Source: Caballeronia peredens | Lineage (GTDB): Bacteria; Pseudomonadota; Gammaproteobacteria; Burkholderiales; Burkholderiaceae | Length of the DNA: 64,000 nucleotides | Assembly: GCA_001544595.2 (NCBI GenBank) | Contig: FCOH02000003.1 | Location: 62,001 to 126,000 of the forward strand | Direction: 5' to 3' | Shown here: positions 1-6,318 of the stretch, piece after piece | Layout of the letters: each line of letters opens with the position of its first letter | Numbering within the stretch: the stretch's first letter is position 1 | Translations under genes and position numbers: made by a program | Notes under the pieces: generated by a model | Databases searched by the model: none | The model's input: only the letters and a program-made list of their open reading frames with translations | Told to the model about the DNA's origin: nothing

Positions 1-722
1 TCGGAAGTCAGTTCCAGCGTGCGGCCGTTCGCGTAATGCAGCGTCGCGCGGCCGTCCCAGCCGCTCAGATAGCGCGTGTAGCCTTCCGTTTCGCGGACGT
101 GGCGGCGCGCCGGGCGCTCGGTAGTCGGTTCGACTGCAATTTCCCCTTCGTGACGCCAGGATGTAGTCGTTTCGACTTCCGTTTCCTGCGCGTTGAAGTA
201 CGGATGAAATCCCAATCCCACCGGCATCGGCCGCGACGAACGGTTCACGACGCGCATCGACAGACGAGCGCCATCGGCATTCGCCTCGATCAGTTGCACG
301 GCCTCGAACGCCCACGGCCAGCCGTGCTCCCCCTCGCGATGCGCGTACCGCAGCACCACGCAATCGGCCTCCTGAAGCTCGATGGTCCAGGCCGCGAACT
401 GGCCGAAGCCGTGCAGCGCGTGCGGCATGCCGGGAAACGTCTCGAGTTCGACGATCGAACCATCCGCCGCCCGAAAGCGCGAATCCCGCACGCGATTGGA
501 AAACGGCACCAGCGGATAGCTTCCGCCCTTCGGCCATGCGTCGCACGGCCAGCTCGCGACGGTCACCGGCGCGAGCCATTCCTGGTCTCCGCGCTCGTCC
601 TGCGTGGCGAAGCGCGTAATGCGCCCGCCCGCCTGCGGCGCGATCTCGATGACATGCGGCCCGCTCGAAATGCAGACACGCGGCTCGGCTTGCAACGCTA
701 CGACTTCACGAAATTTCGTCAC
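1..722 (-). CDS. Aldose 1-epimerase family protein (C-terminus cut by window edge)
   Basis: Reads leftward off the window, so the C-terminus is missing; about 240 residues are visible. The translation has the galactose-mutarotase fold pattern: SYPLVPFSNRVRDSRF near residue 60, a GMPHALHGFG stretch with the catalytic-type His, and PVGLGFHPYF with the second conserved His. The family interconverts alpha and beta anomers of aldoses in the cytoplasm. The start is taken as a GTG at 722 (VTKFREVVALQ), because no in-frame ATG precedes the conserved region. It lies just after the terminator-like hairpin that follows the ABC importer genes. It may be read through from that operon or have its own promoter; the link to a sugar substrate is inference. 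Confidence 0.8.
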   Translation of the reverse strand, partial: MTKFREVVALQAEPRVCISSGPHVIEIAPQAGGRITRFATQDERGDQEWLAPVTVASWPCDAWPKGGSYPLVPFSNRVRDSRFRAADGSIVELETFPGMPHALHGFGQFAAWTIELQEADCVVLRYAHREGEHGWPWAFEAVQLIEANADGARLSMRVVNRSSRPMPVGLGFHPYFNAQETEVETTTSWRHEGEIAVEPTTERPARRHVRETEGYTRYLSGWDGRATLHYANGRTLELTS

Positions 723-739
723 GACACGGCTTCGGTATG

Positions 740-767
740 AAAAGAGCCCGCGCGTCGCCGCGCGGGC
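740..767 (-). terminator. Rho-independent terminator after the ABC importer operon
   Basis: GCCCGCGCG (746-754) pairs perfectly with CGCGCGGGC (759-767) around a 4-base loop. On the minus strand the hairpin is followed by a CTCTTTTC run. It lies directly after the permease stop at 773 and before the epimerase start at 722. Confidence 0.75.
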
Positions 768-772
768 AAACG

Positions 773-1681
773 TCATTGCTTCTGTTCCTTCACGCGCGAC
801 ACGAGCTGCGTCGGGCTCACGAACTGCAGCGCGATCAGCACCCAGACCATCGTGATCGCCATGTAGATCATGGCCATGGCGTCGATGGACTGAGGCGCGC
901 GCACGCCGGTGGAGAACACCGCGTAGTACAGCGCGACGACGAGCGTCTGGGTCGTCGGCCCGGCGGTGAAGAACGTCAGTTCGAACATGCCGATGGTACG
1001 CACCAGCACGAGCAGCCCCGCGGCGAGCATGCCCGGCACGAGCAGCGGCAGCAGCACGTAGCGGAAGTAGCGCGCGGTGTTCGCGCCGAAAATGCGCGCG
1101 GCCGATTCCAGATTCGGATCGATCTGCTCGATGAACGGCGTCATCACGAGAATGACGAACGGCAGCGCAGGCACCAGGTTCGCGAGAATCACGCCGGTCA
1201 GCGTGCCCGCGAGATGGAACTTGTACATGACCGTCGCCAGCGGGATGCCGTAGGTCACCGGGGGCACCATCAGCGGCAGCAGGAACACGAGCATCGCGAA
1301 TCGCTTGCCCGGAAACTGCACGCGTGCGAGCGCATACGCCGCCGGTACGCCGAGCACGATGGACAGCAGCACCACCGCGCCCACCACTTCGAGCGTGACG
1401 AGCAACACGCTCGATAGCTGGAAATCGCTCCATGCCTGCGCATACCAGTGCAGCGTGAAGCCTTGCGGCAGCAGCGTGCCGAACCAGCGCGTCGCCACCG
1501 AATTGACGGCGACGGTCGCGATGAGCAGCAGCACGTTCACGAGGAAGAAGCCCATCGTCGCCCAGACGAAGCACTTCCATAGCCTGTCGCGCAGGCTCAC
1601 TTGCTGTTTCATGATCTTGCCCGGGCTTTGATTCAGCGTGCCGGCCTGCCAGCCGGACGCCGCGCGGTTATCGGTTGTCAT
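773..1681 (-). CDS. ABC transporter permease, PotC/binding-protein-dependent type
   Basis: 302 residues. Six membrane segments are predictable, beginning with a hydrophobic helix near residues 35-58 (FFLVNVLLLIATVAV). The EAA cytoplasmic loop is visible as ESAARIFGANTARYFRYVLLPLLVPG. This is the second permease of a MOI-class importer, taking up a solute captured by the periplasmic protein encoded upstream. Its ATG shares one base with the TAA of the preceding permease (TAATG), so the two are translationally coupled. The solute cannot be read from the sequence; polyamines, phosphonates, iron complexes and small organic acids all use this architecture. Confidence 0.88.
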   Translation of the reverse strand: MTTDNRAASGWQAGTLNQSPGKIMKQQVSLRDRLWKCFVWATMGFFLVNVLLLIATVAVNSVATRWFGTLLPQGFTLHWYAQAWSDFQLSSVLLVTLEVVGAVVLLSIVLGVPAAYALARVQFPGKRFAMLVFLLPLMVPPVTYGIPLATVMYKFHLAGTLTGVILANLVPALPFVILVMTPFIEQIDPNLESAARIFGANTARYFRYVLLPLLVPGMLAAGLLVLVRTIGMFELTFFTAGPTTQTLVVALYYAVFSTGVRAPQSIDAMAMIYMAITMVWVLIALQFVSPTQLVSRVKEQKQ

Positions 1682-2544
1682 TATCCCTTGCCTCCCGTCA
1701 CCGGGCCCGTGTAGAAGAAGCGGCGCGCGCCCAGCATGCCGCCGACGACCAGCAATTGCACGAAGCCCATCACGATGGCGATGGTCGATGCGAGCGCGTA
1801 ATCGTAGCTTTCGAAGGCCGCTTCCGCCGCCGCGATCGAAATCACGCGCGTGGGACCGGCCGGCGCGCCGAGCAGCACCGCCGACGGAAACACCGAGAAC
1901 GCCTGCACGAACGAAAGACAGGCGGTCATCGTGAGCCCCGGCAACAACAGCGGCAAGTAGATCTGGCGAAACTGCTGCCACGGGCTCGCGCCGAGCGTCG
2001 CGGCGGCGCGCGCGAGCGTCGGATCGATGCCGGTGACATAGGACAGCGTCAGCAGAAACGCGAACGGAAAGCCCGACACGATCAGCGAAATCAGCACGCC
2101 CCAGTAGTTATGCGTGAGCCGCACTTCATCGCCGTAGAGATGCAGCGCCTGCAACGCCTGCGGGAACCAGCCGTTCGGACTGAAGTACGTCAGCATGCCG
2201 TCGGCGATCAGCACGGTGCCGAGCGTGACCGGCACGACCAGCAGCGTCGTCACGAATTTCTGAAACGGCGAAGTGCGCCTGAGCGCGAACGCGACCGGCA
2301 CCGACACGCCCACGTTGATGACCGTCGCGGGCACGGCGAGCTTGAGCGTGACGATGATCGTCGGCCACATCGACGTGTCGGTGAAGAACGTGACGTAGTT
2401 GGCCCAGACGCCGCCGCCGTTCATCGGATTGAACGACAGCATGAGCCCGTACGCGAACGGATAGATGAACAGCGCGAGGATGAAGATGAGCGCCGGCGTG
2501 ACGAGCCAGCCCTTCGGATCGCGTTGCGCGGGAAGCGCGATCAT
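1681..2544 (-). CDS. ABC transporter permease, PotB type
   Basis: 287 residues, inner-membrane subunit of the same importer. The N-terminal helix (LVTPALIFILALFIYPFAYG) is followed by five more hydrophobic segments. The EAA loop reads ARAAATLGASPWQQFRQIYLP. The ATG at 2544 overlaps the TGA of the ATPase gene (ATGA), and the stop overlaps the next permease start, so three cytoplasmic/membrane subunits are made in series. It pairs with the PotC-like permease to form the translocation channel. Confidence 0.88.
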   Translation of the reverse strand: MIALPAQRDPKGWLVTPALIFILALFIYPFAYGLMLSFNPMNGGGVWANYVTFFTDTSMWPTIIVTLKLAVPATVINVGVSVPVAFALRRTSPFQKFVTTLLVVPVTLGTVLIADGMLTYFSPNGWFPQALQALHLYGDEVRLTHNYWGVLISLIVSGFPFAFLLTLSYVTGIDPTLARAAATLGASPWQQFRQIYLPLLLPGLTMTACLSFVQAFSVFPSAVLLGAPAGPTRVISIAAAEAAFESYDYALASTIAIVMGFVQLLVVGGMLGARRFFYTGPVTGGKG

Positions 2545-3617
2545 TTTTCTTCTCCGTAGACGAGCGTTTTCGATGGCGCGACGCGCAGCGAAATGCGCTC
2601 GCCTTCGCTGCATTCGCCCGCGATGCGGGCCCACAGCTTGCCGAACGCGGTGTTCACGATGATCAGCGAATCGCGCCCGCCGTATTCGACGATCTCGACG
2701 TGCGCGTCGAACGCGTTCTCGGCGCCGGGCGCCGCGCGCTCCATGTCTTCCGGCCGCAGCGCGACGCTGACGCTTTTGCTGTCGAAGCCTTCCATCGGCA
2801 TGCCGAGCAGCCGCACGCCGTTCGCGTTCACCGCGACGCTCTCGCCCTGCGTGCCTTCGAGCGTCGCCTTCACGACGTTGCGAAAGCCCATGAACCGCGC
2901 GACGTGCAGGTTCTTCGGCCGCGAATAGACTTCCTTCGGCGCGGCCACTTGCTGCACGACGCCCTCTTTCATCACGACGATGCGATCGGCCATCGACAGC
3001 GCCTCGTCCTGATCGTGCGTCACGTAGATGGTCGCGCGCTCCAGCTTGCCGTGAATCCGGCGGATTTCGGCGCGCATCTCGATGCGCAGCTTGGTGTCGA
3101 GGTTCGACAGCGGTTCGTCCATGAGCACGAGCGGCGGCTCGATCACGATCGCGCGCGCGATCGCCACGCGCTGTTGCTGGCCGCCCGACAACTGGCCGGG
3201 CAGCTTGGCGTCGTGGCCGATCAGTTGCACGAGATTCAGCGCGGCCTTCGCGCGCTTGGTGGCTTCCGCTTTCGCCACGCCGCGCATTTTCAGGCCGAAG
3301 CCGACGTTGTCCAGCACCGACATGTGCGGGAACAGCGCGTAGTTCTGAAAGACCATGCCGAAGCCGCGCTTCTCGGGCGGCAGCACGTCGATGCGCTTGT
3401 CGTCGAGCCAGATGCCGCCGCCGGTCAGCGGCTGCAATCCGGCGATGCAGTTCAGCGCGGTCGACTTGCCGCATCCCGACGGCCCGAGCAGCGCGATGAA
3501 CTCGCCGCGCTGGATGTTCAGGTCGAGGCCCTTCAACGCCGCGAGTTGCTGCCCTTCGGCGTTGGTGAAGCTGCGCGAGACAGAGTCGAGGCGCAACTGC
3601 TCAAATGTGTGCTTCAT
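2541..3617 (-). CDS. ABC transporter ATPase (PotA/UgpC type)
   Basis: 358 residues. Walker [10 protein letters not shown] is near residue 47, the signature LSGGQQQR near 145, Walker B LVLMDEP near 165 and the switch His in VTHDQ near 200. A C-terminal TOBE-type regulatory region follows ([13 protein letters not shown], then [15 protein letters not shown]). It energises the two permeases encoded immediately downstream. The ATG at 3617 was chosen because AGGAAA precedes it and the protein then begins [17 protein letters not shown], a normal family start; an upstream in-frame ATG at 3650 has no ribosome-binding site. Confidence 0.92.
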   Translation of the reverse strand: MKHTFEQLRLDSVSRSFTNAEGQQLAALKGLDLNIQRGEFIALLGPSGCGKSTALNCIAGLQPLTGGGIWLDDKRIDVLPPEKRGFGMVFQNYALFPHMSVLDNVGFGLKMRGVAKAEATKRAKAALNLVQLIGHDAKLPGQLSGGQQQRVAIARAIVIEPPLVLMDEPLSNLDTKLRIEMRAEIRRIHGKLERATIYVTHDQDEALSMADRIVVMKEGVVQQVAAPKEVYSRPKNLHVARFMGFRNVVKATLEGTQGESVAVNANGVRLLGMPMEGFDSKSVSVALRPEDMERAAPGAENAFDAHVEIVEYGGRDSLIIVNTAFGKLWARIAGECSEGERISLRVAPSKTLVYGEEK

Positions 3618-3651
3618 GACGATTTCCTGATTTCCCGACGCTTCGTGCAAG

Positions 3652-3686
3652 AGCGGCGGCGCCCTCTCGTGAGGAACGCCGCCGCT
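3652..3686 (-). terminator. Intercistronic hairpin between binding-protein and ATPase genes
   Basis: AGCGGCGGCG (3652-3661) pairs perfectly with CGCCGCCGCT (3677-3686) around a 15-base loop. On the minus strand it follows the binding-protein stop and has no T run, so it is better read as a partial attenuator or mRNA-stabilising structure than a full terminator. Such hairpins are a usual way to keep the periplasmic protein in excess of the membrane subunits. Confidence 0.6.
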
Positions 3687-3722
3687 TTTCGGTCAACTCT
3701 CTTCGATACGAACGCGACGCGC

Positions 3723-4895
3723 TTACTTCGTCTTCGCCGCGCCGATCTCGCGATCCCACTTCTGGAATGCCGCGACCATCGCCTGCGCGTTGAGCGGCAC
3801 GACGTGCGGACGATCCGCGAGCAGCTTCGCGTATTCGGGACGGCCGAACTTCTGGATCACTTCCTGGCTCTTCGCGGGCGCCATCGAGAGCGGCACGTCC
3901 TTCACCGCCGGTCCCGGATAGAAGTAGCCGTCGTCATACGTCAGCGCCTGCTGTGCCGGTTCGAGCATGAAGTTCATCAGCTTGTAGAGCACGTCGAGCT
4001 TTTCTTTCGGCACGCCCTTCGGGATCACCATGTAGTGGGCGTCGTTGACCCAGGTCATGTTGTCGAAGGCTTGCACCTTGAACTCGGCGGGCACGATGCC
4101 GAGCGCGCGCGGATTGATGTCCCAGCCCGTCACGGTGACGGTCATGTCGCGCGTGCCTTCGCCCAGTTCCTTCATCACGGCCGAAGTGCCGCCCGGGTAG
4201 TAGGGAATGCAGTCGTTGAGCTGCTTGAGGAACGCCCAGGTCTTGTCCCAGCCGTTGATCGGGTCGGTCGGGTCCTTGTCGCCGAGCACGTACGGCAGGC
4301 CCATCAGGAACGTGCGGCCGGGACCGGAGTTGGCCGGACGCGCGTAGATCAGCTTGTTCGGATGCGCCTTGCACCATGCCAGCAGTTGATCGGGCGTCTT
4401 GGGGACATCCGTGACCTTGGCCGGGTTGTATTCGAGGAGCGGACCCGCCGGCATATAGGTGACTTCGAGACCGTAGCCCTGCGCGATGTCCTGCATCTTG
4501 CGCGGACCGGGCGCGTATTTGTCGAGCACGCCGGGGAACGCCTTCGCGTTATCGGGCAGCAGCTTTTCCCACAGGCCTTGCTGGATGCCGGCTGCGAGCG
4601 CATCGGTGCCGGTCACGACGAGGTCGATGTCCGAGCGGCCCGCGCCCTGCATCGCCTTGATCTTGCCGGGCAATTGCGGCGCCGGCGCGTTCGTGAAGGT
4701 GATGCTGGATACGAGGTCGGGATACTTCGCCTTGAAGGCCTCGAAGCCCTTTTGTGTCAGTTGCAGATTGCCTGCGACGTCGACGATGTTGATCGATACG
4801 GGATCGGCCGCGCGCGCCGCGCTCACACCGAATGCCGCGCTGACCACGATGCAAATCGTCGCCAGCTTCACTGACAGTCCTGCCTTGAAAGCCAT
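3723..4895 (-). CDS. ABC transporter periplasmic solute-binding protein
   Basis: 390 residues. A Sec signal peptide is clear: a basic start (MAFKAGLSVK), a hydrophobic core and an AARAAD cleavage region near residue 30. The remainder has the bilobal binding-protein pattern (PVSINIVDVAGNLQ, then RSDIDLVVTGTDAL) and resembles the family 1 / PotD-like group. The ATG at 4895 is preceded by GAGGAGA. It is the promoter-proximal gene of the importer operon and is separated from the ATPase by a hairpin. A downstream aldose epimerase would fit a carbohydrate, but the fold and PotABCD-type partners fit a charged small molecule; the ligand is unresolved. Confidence 0.88.
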   Translation of the reverse strand: MAFKAGLSVKLATICIVVSAAFGVSAARAADPVSINIVDVAGNLQLTQKGFEAFKAKYPDLVSSITFTNAPAPQLPGKIKAMQGAGRSDIDLVVTGTDALAAGIQQGLWEKLLPDNAKAFPGVLDKYAPGPRKMQDIAQGYGLEVTYMPAGPLLEYNPAKVTDVPKTPDQLLAWCKAHPNKLIYARPANSGPGRTFLMGLPYVLGDKDPTDPINGWDKTWAFLKQLNDCIPYYPGGTSAVMKELGEGTRDMTVTVTGWDINPRALGIVPAEFKVQAFDNMTWVNDAHYMVIPKGVPKEKLDVLYKLMNFMLEPAQQALTYDDGYFYPGPAVKDVPLSMAPAKSQEVIQKFGRPEYAKLLADRPHVVPLNAQAMVAAFQKWDREIGAAKTK

Positions 4896-5291
4896 TTTGT
4901 CTCCTCACTTTTCTCGCAACCATGGGTCGGGAAGAGGTCCGGTCGCTTCGTCGATGTTGTCGATTGTGTCGAGCGACGGCCTGTTTGTACTTCGTTCTTG
5001 ATGCTGCGTGCTTTGGGTTACGTTCTGGTTCGTCGGTCTTCGCGGTGGCTGCGCGTAACTGCAATTCGTCGCGCGCCCGTGCCGCTTGCGTCCTGATTGG
5101 GCGTCCCTCTCGGCGTCTGGAAGCTGAAAAATAGCTAACAGGGTTATAGGATGTCAAGCAAATCCCATCTGTGCCGCATGTTACCGAAACAGGATAAAAC
5201 CAGCTTTACCCTCGCCGACAGGCGCTTGCATGGCAATCTCGGGATATACCCCAAGCGGTTGTTACCTGCCGCTATTAACTGCCCTTAACTT

Positions 5292-5324
5292 GAGTTTCCC
5301 GTGAGTTTCCCGCAAGTTTCCCGC
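5292..5324. repeat. Three tandem 11-base repeats
   Basis: GAGTTTCCCGT, GAGTTTCCCGC and AAGTTTCCCGC follow one another without gaps. The 11-base period puts each copy on the same face of the helix. They sit 17 bases from the first GTTGT-N3-ACAAC palindrome, inside the importer control region, which suggests a protein-binding array; the protein is unknown. Confidence 0.6.
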
Positions 5325-5340
5325 CAAATTCGTCCCTAAA

Positions 5341-5353
5341 GTTGTCAAACAAC
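5341..5353. promoter_or_regulatory. Candidate GntR-family operator 1
   Basis: GTTGTCAAACAAC is a perfect GTTGT-N3-ACAAC palindrome. FCD-type GntR regulators bind short palindromes of the form TNGTNNNACNA, so the regulator encoded next door is the natural candidate. A second copy lies 52 bases away. Confidence 0.6.
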
Positions 5354-5392
5354 TTCTATAACCGCTGAGATTCTTCGCGCGCAAAGGCTAAT

Positions 5393-5405
5393 GTTGTGTG
5401 ACAAC
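5393..5405. promoter_or_regulatory. Candidate GntR-family operator 2
   Basis: GTTGTGTGACAAC has the same two half-sites as the copy at 5341-5353 with a different central triplet. The 52-base separation is close to five helical turns, so two dimers could sit on one face. It ends 18 bases from the stop codon of the regulator gene. Confidence 0.6.
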
Positions 5406-5423
5406 TGACGGCCACAGCCGCGG

Positions 5424-6116
5424 CTAATCTCCGAACATCCGCTCGAGCGCGTTTTCGAGATGCAGTCTCATCGTTTGCCCGGCGCGGGCGACGTCTTTCG
5501 CTTCGATGGCTTTGAGTACGTCGAGATGCTCGCGCTGGACCAGCCGCTGCCGGTCGAGCGTCTTTACCCGCGACAGGTTCCGCGACAGATTCATGCTGAA
5601 CACGATCTGCTCCTCGATCGACGACAACATCGAGACGAAGAACTGATTGCGGGATGCCCGCGCCACGGCCAGATGAAAAGCGAAGTCGTCCTGCGCGCCG
5701 ATGCCCTGTTGCGCCTCGACGACGCGTTCCAGTCGATCCCAAGCGTCCTGAATCGCGCGGACGTCTTCTTCTTCGGCTTTGGCGGCCGCGAGCTCGGCCG
5801 CGCCGGCCTCGGTGACCATGCGGAATTCGTAGCAGCGGCGGATGTCAGACAGCGTTTCGAGCGGAGCGAAGCGGCGCACATCCTGGTCGGGACGACGTCC
5901 GACGATCGTACCCGAGCCGCGCCGCGTGACGATGATGCCGTCGGCCCGCAAACGGGCGAGCGCCTCGCGCACGGTGGGACGCGAAGTCGCAAAACGCTCG
6001 GCGAGCGCATGTTCCGTGAGAAGCCGGTCGCCCTCCTTGAACTCGCCTTCCAAGATGCTGTTGAGGATGTCGCTGTAGATCCGGTCGGCAAGACCTGATG
6101 CCTTACGCTCGTTCAT
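5424..6116 (-). CDS. GntR family transcriptional regulator, FadR/FCD subfamily
   Basis: 230 residues from the ATG at 6116; a GTG at 6134 would add six. The N-terminal winged helix contains the family signature LLTEHALAERFATSRPTVREALARLRADGII (residues about 35-65). An all-helical FCD effector domain follows, with conserved Asp and His positions (DDFAFHLAVARASRN and the late EHLDVLKAIEA). FCD members usually bind small carboxylates or sugars through a metal. It lies upstream of the importer in the same direction and beside two GTTGT-N3-ACAAC palindromes, so local control of the importer and itself is likely. Confidence 0.9.
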   Translation of the reverse strand: MNERKASGLADRIYSDILNSILEGEFKEGDRLLTEHALAERFATSRPTVREALARLRADGIIVTRRGSGTIVGRRPDQDVRRFAPLETLSDIRRCYEFRMVTEAGAAELAAAKAEEEDVRAIQDAWDRLERVVEAQQGIGAQDDFAFHLAVARASRNQFFVSMLSSIEEQIVFSMNLSRNLSRVKTLDRQRLVQREHLDVLKAIEAKDVARAGQTMRLHLENALERMFGD

Positions 6117-6194
6117 GATCGCGCGGAGCCGCACTTGTCAGGGAGGAGACCGATTGTAAGGCAGATTTTCCGCGCGGAACTCGCGGTGCGGCGA

Positions 6195-6236
6195 ATGAAA
6201 AAAAGGATCGGACGATGCAGGCATCGACCGATCCTT
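6195..6236 (-). terminator. Rho-independent terminator of the adhesin gene
   Basis: AGGATCGG and CGATGC (6204-6218) pair with GCATCG and CCGATCCT (6221-6235), giving a stem of about 14 pairs with one mismatch. A run of A bases at about 6198-6204 becomes a T run on the minus strand. It ends transcription of the autotransporter gene, whose stop is at 6319. Confidence 0.8.
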
Positions 6237-6318
6237 CCTGTTTGCGCTCCGCTAGCATCGGGCGGACGAATCCGCCCGGCAAGAGAGCGTTATGTCCGCC
6301 TGCGCGGACAAGCAACGC

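Larger units (their letters stand above)
4896..5423. promoter_or_regulatory. Control region upstream of the ABC importer operon
   Basis: 528 bases without a gene. It holds two GTTGT-N3-ACAAC palindromes (5341-5353, 5393-5405) and three phased 11-base repeats (5292-5324), both at the regulator-proximal side. The stretch 4900-5280 contains no other convincing element; no clean -35/-10 pair for the leftward operon could be fixed by eye. Confidence 0.5.

Noticed and set aside
2700..4874. Long plus-strand open frame opposite the ABC ATPase and binding-protein genes
   Set aside because: Very high Arg/His/Ala content, no domain, no ribosome-binding site, and the opposite strand encodes complete recognised proteins. 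Typical GC-rich antisense shadow.
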